A stretch of 5,796 nucleotides of DNA, taken from an uncultured Armatimonadota bacterium (GTDB lineage: Bacteria; Armatimonadota; Armatimonadia; Armatimonadales; Armatimonadaceae). The translations under genes and the position numbers were made by a program. Below are positions 1 to 5,631 of this stretch, one piece after another. The stretch covers positions 1 through 5,796 of the forward strand of contig CAIRTT010000509.1 in assembly GCA_903881535.1 (NCBI GenBank), written 5' to 3'. Below the pieces are notes generated by a model. It was not told the origin of the DNA and searched no databases. It was given only the letters and a program-made list of their open reading frames with translations. Position 1 is the stretch's first letter. Each line of letters opens with the position of its first letter.

Positions 1-3000
1 GAATCCACCAGCATCGGTGATCGCAGTACCAGCAGCCGGAGCTGTTTCAGCTCCTGAGATGGCGCGAACGAGCGCATCCGCTACAGGAGATCCTTGTTCA
101 TCTACCAAGCGTCCAGAGACAGTAGCTGTACGGAATCCCATTGAGTAATTGGCAACCAGCTTCGCACGTTGTCCACGCGTTGCAATGTTTACCGGTCCAC
201 CACCCGTTGGTGTCCATGTGTACCAGTCGTTGCTGATCGATTCAATGCCGAATGAAGCGTAGGCAACCATTCCACCGTTTGTATTGGTGGATGTAATGAT
301 GCCTGCTCCGCCCGTGTTGTAGTTGAAGTCTGCGGCAGCACCTGCGATTGGTGCCACAATGTCATTCTTACCGAACCCAGACGGGTCCGCTGTGCGACTT
401 GCATCACCCACACCGCTTCCTGACACAAAGTATGTGTTCAGGAGTAAAGAGCGACCATTCAATGCCAAGTAGTTATACGTAGCACCATCGGTGGTCTCAC
501 CATATGCACTTATCGCTCCGGTTCCGGCCCATGAGTCGGAAGTCAAGCGGTTAGCACTGGTTGCTGCGAGTGTCTGTCCACCAGAGTTGTCACCGGTGTA
601 GGAAGCCTTCAATGTATTCGTAAAGAAGTCGTTGGCTTGTCCGTTTCCGGCGAGTGCAAACCCGATGTCCTGACCACTAATCATCAGACGACCGCCATTG
701 GATACATACGTACCAAGGAGATTCTGTGTCTTGAGGTCGGTTACAGAGCCTGGTCCTACGAAGAGGTTTCCAGAGAACGGTGAAGACCAGATGACGAGGC
801 GGTTATAGATTTTGGTGGAGCGCGATGTTCGCTCACCTACTCTTGTGTCTGCTGGCTGTGTTCCAGTTGCAGGAAGGTAAGCCTGAAGAAGCTCAGATGG
901 TACTGGACCACGAGACAGAACACGCCATATAGAGTAACGACCTTGTTCAGGGAGTGCATAAGTTGCACCGTTCGAGCCAGTTCGCGGTTGGAATTCTAGT
1001 AGTTCATCATAGTAGGACCCAACACCCATCGGGTGAGGCATACCAGGATTTACAACCGTGCCACCGCGATTACGCCGGAAGCCATTTGCTGTGCCACCAC
1101 TGTTAATCCATGGACCAACACCAGACCATGCTCTTACATCTGTTGCACCCGGCGCTGGAGGCGCAGTGCTACCGCCCTGCTCACTTGGATACCGAGCCAT
1201 GTCGGAGTCGGTCAGATAGGATTCCGCACCAAACTGGATCGGCAGGCGGTTATCAGGTGAGCCCACAAGCTGTCCGGACCGCGAGATGAAAAACTTTTGC
1301 CCAAGCGTGTAATCCGAGACAAAGAGAATATCTTTTTCAGTTGCATTTGGTGGCAGAGCTGTCGAGAATCCCCATATGTTGTCGTAGATAATCCAGTTAG
1401 AGGAGCCGTTTCCAAACGGACTCACGGCGTTGTCGTACATTACGACATCGAGATACCAGTCCGATGCTTCGGCAGGTAACTTCCACGTTGCTCCGTAGAG
1501 GACGCCACCGCGACCGTCAGCTGGAAGAACAGGATTGCCATCAGCATCTACGAGTGGTTTTAGCTCCAACCATACGTTTGGCCGGCCCCCCTGCCCGTTT
1601 AGTGGTGGGAAGTTCGTTCCAGAGAACGCGATTTGGTCATCAGAGCCAGCTTCGTAAGCTGGTCCGCCATTTAGACGGTGGCGAACGTAGGATGCACCAT
1701 CCAATGTAACGATTTCTGCTTCGTACTCAGTACCAACAGTGGATCCATTGGAAGCATTTTGCCATGCCAAAGGTACATTGTTTTCTTGGAACAGATACTT
1801 TGCCGCTGAGCCAGTCCGGTATTCCTTGTGTTCGCGCGATGTGCCACCCTGAACGGCTGCTTGGAAGTAGGAGTTAGGGTTCTTGAACTGAAGATAGATC
1901 GACTTGATTCCAGCTTCACGGTCATCTGCGCGCACTGTCATGAAAACATCTTGGCCAGGGAGGAGACCCTGATCGCGATTGCGAATGGATGCATTCGGGT
2001 TGTAAGTCGAACCTTGGTTAATATGTACAATCTCACCAGTCGATGAGTTTGTGTCATATCGAAGCAACGTTGGTGCGGATACATCCAGCGCACTCGCAAG
2101 GAAGAGGTCTCTCTTGCCAGGCGTAGCGGAGAATCCTTCGCCAAAGTTGTTTACATTCAGGTTGCCGGTGCGATCTGACTGGAACGCAACGCGGTTCATC
2201 GTAATAACAGGTGACCACACTGGATACGTGTCATCGTATGCGTAAGTCGGGTCAACCGTTGTTACTTGTTTTGCACTCTGCGCTACCGTTGGAGCAAGTT
2301 CGGTGAGTAGTGTGTTACCACTATTCGTTGATGTAAGCGCCATGTAGACATCGTGGGTATCGCCATCGGTGTACGTCGTTGGATTTCCAACAACATCCGG
2401 CTGACGACTCGATGCCCATACAAGATACAGATTCGTTCCCGCTGTGTTTGTAAATGGGTTCGCACGAAGGCTTGACCAGGATGGCTGGACGTTGTTCGTG
2501 TCAGCTGCTCCTGCATAACGACTCGTGAACTGGCGTGGATTCGCACCGTAAATGCCACTAATGAAGACATTCCGCTTGCCGGATCCGTTGGTGTTCGCTG
2601 CGGTTGCAGGATCTCCATCTACCGTTTCGGTTACAGGATTTGTACCGCCGGTGTAGCCATTGCCAGCAACAGAAGGGGCTGCATTCGAATCGAATGCAAT
2701 CCATCGTCCATCTGGGCTTGCCGATGGGTTTCTCTCATCAGCATTTCCGCTTGTGATTTGGAAAATCGTCAGCGTGGTTGTGTTGATAGAGAATAAGTGG
2801 AAGTTCGCATCACCAGACAGCTTGCCTGAGAACACGATGTCATTCGATCCAATCCAGCATGCACGCCCTACCGATGCAAAGGTCTTGCCACGGAATGATC
2901 GTCCTGCTGACAGCGAAATCAGGTTTGTTGCGCCTGGAGGTGCTGTGGATAGTGTTCCGGATGCTGGAATGTTGGAAGCGTAGAGATTCCAGACCTTATT

Positions 3001-3549
3001 CGGGTCGTCAACTGAGAGCCTATCGTTTGACTTTGAAAAGACAATCCGGTTCCCTGCAGGGTTAACGACCGGAAACTGGTGGTCAGCACCCGCTTCAGCA
3101 GTCAGTGCAACCGGAACGGTCGAACCTGGCTGAGATGGGTTATTGACCGAACCAGCGGTAAGTCGGAAGAGTTGATGTACACCGGATGTTGCATTGGCAC
3201 CAGCAAAGTAGATGAATTGCTCATCTTCCGTCACAAATGGTGTGCGTTGATCGATGGCTGGCGTTGGATATGCATCTACGACCTGCTCGGCAACATTGGC
3301 ACCATTTGGACCACCGATTTGACGGCGTGTTTTGCCAGCTTGGTCTGATGGCACTTCCAATCGACGTTTAGTAACGTCCGATGGGAGGAAGCGAGCATCG
3401 CCCAACCCCGGAAACTTTGTCTGTGGCACAGCAAACGCACCCGTCGACTTTTGAGTACGCTGCGCACTCGCATGTGTCGACAGTGCGACCACTGCGGCCA
3501 CGAAGACCGATATCGCGGCACCTTGCCGCGGTGTTCGTTCGAACTTCAA
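1..3549 (-). CDS. Large secreted protein: propeller, GATase-like and carboxypeptidase-regulatory-like domains (3' partial)
   Basis: The minus-strand frame is open from the start to the left edge, giving about 1183 residues with the C-terminus missing. Numbering from a TTG at 3549, residues 1-29 form a signal peptide: MKFERTPRQ, a hydrophobic core, then THASA|Q as a signal peptidase I-type site. Residues about 95-460 carry repeated PD40/TolB-like blade motifs, for example NPSASPDGRWIAFDSN near 275, AGNRIVFSKS near 160, and YPVWSP followed by RVAFQSDRTGN near 440-460. Residues about 535-725 look like Ig-like beta domains (MTVRADDREAGIKSIYLQF; SDWYLDVVMYDN). Around 900-1000, LVIWSSPFSGNLFVGPGS and GGRLMISGQDIGFA resemble the Rossmann-type GATase-like segment of large secreted bacterial proteins. 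From about 1140, TVSGRLVDEQGSPVADALVR opens a CarboxypepD_reg-like domain that the edge cuts. No protease catalytic set was recognised, so binding or surface display is inferred rather than enzymatic activity. An in-frame ATG at 3576 is the alternative start. It would add a charged MQIEEVDPT extension ahead of the signal peptide, which makes it less likely. Confidence 0.9.
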   Translation of the reverse strand, partial: MKFERTPRQGAAISVFVAAVVALSTHASAQRTQKSTGAFAVPQTKFPGLGDARFLPSDVTKRRLEVPSDQAGKTRRQIGGPNGANVAEQVVDAYPTPAIDQRTPFVTEDEQFIYFAGANATSGVHQLFRLTAGSVNNPSQPGSTVPVALTAEAGADHQFPVVNPAGNRIVFSKSNDRLSVDDPNKVWNLYASNIPASGTLSTAPPGATNLISLSAGRSFRGKTFASVGRACWIGSNDIVFSGKLSGDANFHLFSINTTTLTIFQITSGNADERNPSASPDGRWIAFDSNAAPSVAGNGYTGGTNPVTETVDGDPATAANTNGSGKRNVFISGIYGANPRQFTSRYAGAADTNNVQPSWSSLRANPFTNTAGTNLYLVWASSRQPDVVGNPTTYTDGDTHDVYMALTSTNSGNTLLTELAPTVAQSAKQVTTVDPTYAYDDTYPVWSPVITMNRVAFQSDRTGNLNVNNFGEGFSATPGKRDLFLASALDVSAPTLLRYDTNSSTGEIVHINQGSTYNPNASIRNRDQGLLPGQDVFMTVRADDREAGIKSIYLQFKNPNSYFQAAVQGGTSREHKEYRTGSAAKYLFQENNVPLAWQNASNGSTVGTEYEAEIVTLDGASYVRHRLNGGPAYEAGSDDQIAFSGTNFPPLNGQGGRPNVWLELKPLVDADGNPVLPADGRGGVLYGATWKLPAEASDWYLDVVMYDNAVSPFGNGSSNWIIYDNIWGFSTALPPNATEKDILFVSDYTLGQKFFISRSGQLVGSPDNRLPIQFGAESYLTDSDMARYPSEQGGSTAPPAPGATDVRAWSGVGPWINSGGTANGFRRNRGGTVVNPGMPHPMGVGSYYDELLEFQPRTGSNGATYALPEQGRYSIWRVLSRGPVPSELLQAYLPATGTQPADTRVGERTSRSTKIYNRLVIWSSPFSGNLFVGPGSVTDLKTQNLLGTYVSNGGRLMISGQDIGFALAGNGQANDFFTNTLKASYTGDNSGGQTLAATSANRLTSDSWAGTGAISAYGETTDGATYNYLALNGRSLLLNTYFVSGSGVGDASRTADPSGFGKNDIVAPIAGAAADFNYNTGGAGIITSTNTNGGMVAYASFGIESISNDWYTWTPTGGGPVNIATRGQRAKLVANYSMGFRTATVSGRLVDEQGSPVADALVRAISGAETAPAAGTAITDAGGF

Positions 3550-3560
3550 CGTGGGGTCAA

Positions 3561-3567
3561 CCTCCTC
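3561..3567 (-). promoter_or_regulatory. Shine-Dalgarno GAGGAGG that favours a TTG start for the large gene
   Basis: The minus strand reads GAGGAGG, then 11 nt, then TTG AAG TTC. The match to the anti-Shine-Dalgarno sequence is strong, though the spacing is at the long end. The motif lies inside the coding sequence if the ATG at 3576 is used, and that ATG has only a weak GGATGGA ahead of it. The TTG start also gives a normal positively charged signal-peptide n-region. I therefore prefer the TTG at 3549-3547, without excluding the ATG. Confidence 0.6.
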
Positions 3568-3644
3568 GATCTGCATTCCATCCAGTATTCCAACAACAAC
3601 GATAACCAACCAGTTTAGATTCTGACCAAAAGTTACCGAATCCT

Positions 3645-3658
3645 GTAGGGCTCCCTAC
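3645..3658. promoter_or_regulatory. Dyad GTAGGG-CT-CCCTAC in the leader of the large gene
   Basis: Perfect 6-bp arms are separated by 2 bp, about 100 nt into the predicted leader transcript. The gap is too short for a good RNA hairpin, so a DNA operator below the promoter is one reading. Next to it, TGAAG (3659-3663) with CAG (3665-3667) can pair with CTG-CTTCA (3697-3704), leaving one bulged base. The leader may therefore also fold as RNA. Neither role is proven. Confidence 0.3.
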
Positions 3659-3767
3659 TGAAGGCAGAATGCATTTCACATCCTGTTCCGTACAACCTGC
3701 TTCACTGACTTTGTGTGTCGGCTATACGAATGCCAATGAACACGGACAATAGTCCAGCGTACGGGCG

Positions 3768-3797
3768 ATTATACGGGTCAGCGTTTGAGGGTGTCAA
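3768..3797 (-). promoter_or_regulatory. Exact consensus sigma70-type promoter of the large gene
   Basis: On the minus strand, TTGACA (complement of 3792-3797) is followed by 18 bp and then TATAAT (complement of 3768-3773). Both hexamers match the housekeeping consensus at 6/6. Initiation is expected near 3760. That leaves a leader of about 210 nt before the TTG start of the large gene, or about 184 nt before the alternative ATG. No other gene on this strand lies between, so the large secreted protein is the likely target. Confidence 0.75.
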
Positions 3798-3807
3798 GCA
3801 ATATTGC
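3798..3807. promoter_or_regulatory. Palindrome GCAATATTGC abutting the -35 box
   Basis: This is a perfect 10-bp palindrome directly touching the upstream edge of the TTGACA box of the large gene's promoter. A dimeric regulator bound here would contact or block RNA polymerase. The position is suggestive, but a 10-bp palindrome can occur by chance, and no regulator family can be named. Confidence 0.3.
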
Positions 3808-3828
3808 GGTGGGCCGAGGGTCAATGTG

Positions 3829-3843
3829 AGATAAGAATTATCT
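3829..3843. promoter_or_regulatory. AT-rich dyad AGATAA-GAA-TTATCT, possible operator
   Basis: These are perfect 6-bp half-sites separated by 3 bp, centred about 40 bp upstream of the -35 box of the large gene's promoter. Size and position fit a binding site for a dimeric activator. Only the symmetry and location support this. Confidence 0.3.
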
Positions 3844-3996
3844 GTGCGATTTTCCGGGACCTGTGAAAACGGCTGATAGGTCGTTATTAATCGGTGACAT
3901 ACGGTCCCAGCTATGGACTCAGCCATCAGATTCGTCTCACACATCCACTGAGCTACTACTGTAACTCTTCGTAAATGAGCGACTAATCTGTGTTTT

Positions 3997-4013
3997 GTAC
4001 GTGCAACACGTAC
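3997..4013. repeat. Inverted repeat GTACGTG-CAA-CACGTAC
   Basis: Perfect 7-bp arms surround a 3-nt loop. In the minus direction the hairpin is followed by A-rich, not U-rich, sequence. In the plus direction it is followed by GGGCTGC. It is therefore not a standard intrinsic terminator on either strand. It could be an operator or an RNA hairpin. Confidence 0.55.
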
Positions 4014-4023
4014 GGGCTGCATT

Positions 4024-4050
4024 ATTGATTACTGGATTCCAGTGATCAAT
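4024..4050. repeat. 27-bp inverted repeat downstream of the 102-residue protein gene
   Basis: The arms are ATTGAT-T-ACTGG and CCAGT-G-ATCAAT around an ATT centre. All 11 other positions pair exactly, and the remaining T/G position is a U-G wobble in plus-strand RNA. It begins about 22 bp beyond the stop of the minus-strand gene ending at 4073, so it may form the 3' hairpin of that mRNA. No U-tract follows on either side, so ordinary intrinsic termination is not supported. Confidence 0.5.
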
Positions 4051-4072
4051 GGTAACGACCGTAATACAGAAA

Positions 4073-4381
4073 CTAGTGTCCGCGTTCGATGTATTGATAG
4101 ATACGTCGGAAGATTGTGTCGAACTGATGAGATAACGCAGCTTCCTGATCACCATCAAAGTCTGTCTTAACAATCTCACGAAACGGACGTTCAGGCTCAC
4201 CGATGCGATATGTTTCGATGAAAGGCGGAAGCTTCATTGACGCCCCAGTCGCCTCATTGGTTACTGTGACTTGCGCCTCAAACCAGTGCTTTCTTGCCAG
4301 GGCGGTCGGATCCTGGGCAACGGCAACTATGTATGTCGTTGATGTGTCTACTGTGGTGTACCGGCGTCGCGTCACGTTCAT
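4073..4381 (-). CDS. Hypothetical protein, 102 residues
   Basis: The frame runs from ATG at 4381 to TAG at 4075-4073. I do not recognise the family. There is no signal peptide or membrane segment, so the product is probably cytoplasmic. Residues about 15-50 have an alternating pattern suggesting beta strands (TTYIVAVAQ; HWFEAQVTVTNEATG). The C-terminal third, with TDFDGDQ and then HQFDTIFRRIYQYIERGH, looks like an amphipathic helix. The balanced composition and a well-placed promoter argue for a real gene. No Shine-Dalgarno sequence precedes the ATG; the predicted transcript starts at or within a few bases of it, implying leaderless or near-leaderless translation. It is divergent from the barrel operon and may share regulation with it. 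Confidence 0.65.
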   Translation of the reverse strand: MNVTRRRYTTVDTSTTYIVAVAQDPTALARKHWFEAQVTVTNEATGASMKLPPFIETYRIGEPERPFREIVKTDFDGDQEAALSHQFDTIFRRIYQYIERGH

Positions 4382-4390
4382 ATGCTTGTA

Positions 4391-4420
4391 ATTCTAGCAT
4401 GCAACGTGAGATGCAGGCAA
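4391..4420 (-). promoter_or_regulatory. Promoter of the 102-residue protein gene
   Basis: On the minus strand, TTGCCT (complement of 4415-4420; 4/6) is followed by 18 bp and TAGAAT (complement of 4391-4396; 5/6). Only 9 bp separate the -10 box from the ATG at 4381, so the message would have a leader of 0-3 nt. This -35 box lies 10 bp from the -35 box of the divergent promoter. Confidence 0.55.
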
Positions 4421-4430
4421 TTTGGATACA

Positions 4431-4460
4431 TTGACACTTGATGTGCATCGGATTTATAAT
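4431..4460 (+). promoter_or_regulatory. Exact consensus promoter of the barrel operon, giving a leaderless mRNA
   Basis: TTGACA (4431-4436), an 18-bp spacer and TATAAT (4455-4460) match the housekeeping consensus at 12/12. The expected transcription start, 7-8 bp after the -10 box, falls at 4467-4468, the A of the ATG. The in-frame TTG at 4438 and ATG at 4441 lie inside the promoter spacer and would not be on the transcript. Confidence 0.85.
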
Positions 4461-4467
4461 CTCAATA

Positions 4468-4971
4468 ATGAGATTTATCTATGCGGCCGCGTTATTTGCG
4501 CTGACATCATCGTCTGTACTTGCGCAACAAGGTCAAACAGGAATGCGCATTCGACTTGGTGTGCTGCAGCCATCGTCGGCTCTCTCTAGGGGCGTAGCAG
4601 AACGACAACCAGGGGTCATGGTTGACTTCCTTAGTAGTAAGTCAGCCGATGGTTCCACACTGACTGTAGGTTACTTTCAGGGTGGTTCGGGATCCAACAT
4701 GATAAAGACTGTTCCCGTTATGTTTTCGAAGTTGTCAGATTCAACATCTACGGTTCCTGGTCTTGGCGGGTTGTATACTGGAACGGGTATAGGTGCCTAT
4801 CTGTTTGATGCCCCTGGATCAAACATGAAAACACTGTGGGGCGGGTACGCGATGGTTGGATTGAAGCTGCCGGGTGGCATCTTTGCCGAAACGCAGTACC
4901 ACTACACGAACCGGTCCGTAAATGGGTATTCACCAAACGGTGTGGCACTCATGATTGGTCGGAAGTTTTAA
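4468..4971 (+). CDS. Exported outer-membrane beta-barrel-like protein, first of two paralogues
   Basis: This is a 167-residue protein. Residues 1-19 (MRFIYAAALFALTSSSVLA|Q) are a signal peptide. The mature part is Gly- and aromatic-rich with short alternating strands: GMRIRLGV at 25-32, TLTVGYFQ at 64-71, GIGAYLF at 107-113, YAMVGLKL at 127-134, FAETQYHY at 139-146 and GVALMIGRKF at 158-167. The last ends in Phe, as outer-membrane barrels recognised by the BAM machinery usually do. Its size suits a small barrel of about 8 strands. The downstream protein at 5023 shares the same order of motifs, so they are tandem paralogues. The start at 4468 is set by the promoter, which excludes upstream in-frame starts, and by the signal peptide beginning MRF. 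There is no Shine-Dalgarno sequence, so translation is inferred to be leaderless. The ligand or role is unknown; the structural class is inferred from sequence pattern only. Confidence 0.85.
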   Translation: MRFIYAAALFALTSSSVLAQQGQTGMRIRLGVLQPSSALSRGVAERQPGVMVDFLSSKSADGSTLTVGYFQGGSGSNMIKTVPVMFSKLSDSTSTVPGLGGLYTGTGIGAYLFDAPGSNMKTLWGGYAMVGLKLPGGIFAETQYHYTNRSVNGYSPNGVALMIGRKF

Positions 4972-4978
4972 CACACTT

Positions 4979-4995
4979 CCCGCGACCAACGCGGG
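4979..4995 (+). other. GC hairpin between the two barrel genes
   Basis: CCCGCG-ACCAA-CGCGGG forms a 6-bp all-GC stem with a 5-nt loop, 7 nt after the first gene's stop codon. The sequence after it (TCATGGTTC) is not a U-tract, so full termination is unlikely. A partial terminator or a 3' end protecting the first message is plausible, and would let the two genes be expressed at different levels. Confidence 0.5.
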
Positions 4996-5007
4996 TCATG
5001 GTTCTAT

Positions 5008-5013
5008 AGGAGA
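5008..5013 (+). promoter_or_regulatory. Shine-Dalgarno AGGAGA that fixes the second barrel gene's start
   Basis: AGGAGA directly abuts the ATG at 5014, which is too close for use, and lies 9 nt before the ATG at 5023, which is suitable. The second ATG also gives the typical signal-peptide start MKHLL. Confidence 0.8.
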
Positions 5014-5022
5014 ATGGACTCT

Positions 5023-5556
5023 ATGAAGCATTTGTTAATTGCTGCAGGACTCGTTGGAGCCGTCGCTTTGACGTCCACTGCAAACGCACAGGTCTCTGAT
5101 TTGGCTCAAAAAGTCGGATCCTCATCGTTGAAGATTGGTTCCTACAATCCTGACAAGCCTGTTGTCCGCAATGGCGCTGGCAAGAACATCTTCAATTTTG
5201 AATATGAAACGACTCTCCAGAGCGTTCCAGAGCGCAATGAAATCAGCACGCTCAGCATCGGTATGATTGAGCGCGGTGATATGCGGATGATTCCCATCAC
5301 CCTCAGCCAGATCACTCGCGACAACAAGCGGACTTCAGGTTATGACTGGTTCAGTGGCTACGGTGTTGGACTCTATGCAATTCGCATCGCCAACGACAAC
5401 ACAAGCGGCAATACAAAAGTAATGCCAGGAATGCACGTCACGGTTGGTCTCAACCTCACACAGCGTTCGTTTGTTGAGGCTCGTTACCACTTTGCTGGTC
5501 ACTACGAAACCATCAACCCATCCGGTTTGAATATTTCGTACGGTATTCGCTTCTAA
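5023..5556 (+). CDS. Exported outer-membrane beta-barrel-like protein, second of two paralogues
   Basis: This is a 177-residue protein. Residues 1-22 (MKHLLIAAGLVGAVALTSTANA|Q) are a clear signal peptide. Barrel-like strands follow: SLKIGSY at 35-41, NIFNFEYE at 55-62, STLSIGMIE at 75-83, GVGLYAIRI at 114-122, VTVGLNL at 139-145, FVEARYHF at 150-157 and LNISYGIRF at 169-177 with a terminal Phe. It lines up with the upstream gene: IPITLSQI (90-97) with VPVMFSKL, VGLNL with VGLKL, FVEARYHF with FAETQYHY, and NPSGLNISYGIRF with SPNGVALMIGRKF. It starts 51 bp after the first gene, with no visible promoter of its own but a proper ribosome binding site, and is followed by a strong terminator, so the pair is probably one operon. 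The loops differ most between the paralogues. An outer-membrane location is inferred; the function is unknown. Confidence 0.9.
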   Translation: MKHLLIAAGLVGAVALTSTANAQVSDLAQKVGSSSLKIGSYNPDKPVVRNGAGKNIFNFEYETTLQSVPERNEISTLSIGMIERGDMRMIPITLSQITRDNKRTSGYDWFSGYGVGLYAIRIANDNTSGNTKVMPGMHVTVGLNLTQRSFVEARYHFAGHYETINPSGLNISYGIRF

Positions 5557-5581
5557 CATTACGCTTCATTGAAGCTTCGAG

Positions 5582-5617
5582 CCCCTTGCTGATTTCAGTG
5601 AGGGGTTTTGTTTATTT
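5582..5617 (+). terminator. Rho-independent terminator of the barrel operon
   Basis: CCCCTTGCTG pairs with CAGTGAGGGG through ten pairs, including two G-U wobbles, around an ATTT loop. The tract TTTTGTTTATTT follows at once. It starts 25 nt after the stop codon at 5556. The opposite direction lacks a U-tract, so it would not serve the convergent gene. Confidence 0.9.
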
Positions 5618-5631
5618 GCTCTAGTCAAAAG

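Larger units (their letters stand above)
3550..4072. other. Gene-free intergenic region of about 520 bp with regulatory signals
   Basis: I find no convincing coding sequence here on either strand. The open frames present lack ribosome binding sites and protein-like composition, or run across the promoter. The region holds the Shine-Dalgarno sequence, leader, promoter and palindromes of the large gene listed separately, plus the inverted repeats at 3997-4013 and 4024-4050. The stretch from about 3850 to 3990 contains little apart from a distant GGGACC (3856-3861) and GGTCCC (3903-3908) pair. No tRNA or known riboswitch signature was recognised. Confidence 0.6.

Noticed and set aside
38..54. 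Inverted repeat GGAGCTG-TTT-CAGCTCC inside the giant gene
   Set aside because: It lies within coding sequence for SGAETAPA, has no U-tract and no neighbouring signal; probably a codon-choice coincidence.
1033..3605. Plus-strand open frames of 60-107 codons opposite the giant gene
   Set aside because: They are antisense to a continuous, domain-bearing minus-strand frame and lack ribosome binding sites or recognisable motifs.
3856..3908. GGGACC and GGTCCC pair around a 41-nt loop
   Set aside because: Six base pairs over a long unstructured loop are expected by chance, and no known RNA element was recognised.
3702..4022. Open frame of 106 codons on the minus strand between the giant gene and the 102-residue gene
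   Set aside because: It has no ribosome binding site, lacks protein-like composition, and runs across the exact consensus promoter and the palindromes.
4438..4467. Upstream in-frame TTG/ATG starts of the first barrel gene
   Set aside because: They lie between the -35 and -10 boxes and would add residues ahead of a complete signal peptide.
5014..5022. ATG at 5014 as the start of the second barrel gene
   Set aside because: AGGAGA abuts it with no spacing; the ATG at 5023 has 9-nt spacing and begins the signal peptide.
5563..5575. Small hairpin GCTTC-ATT-GAAGC after the second barrel gene
   Set aside because: The short stem has no U-tract; the real terminator follows at 5582.
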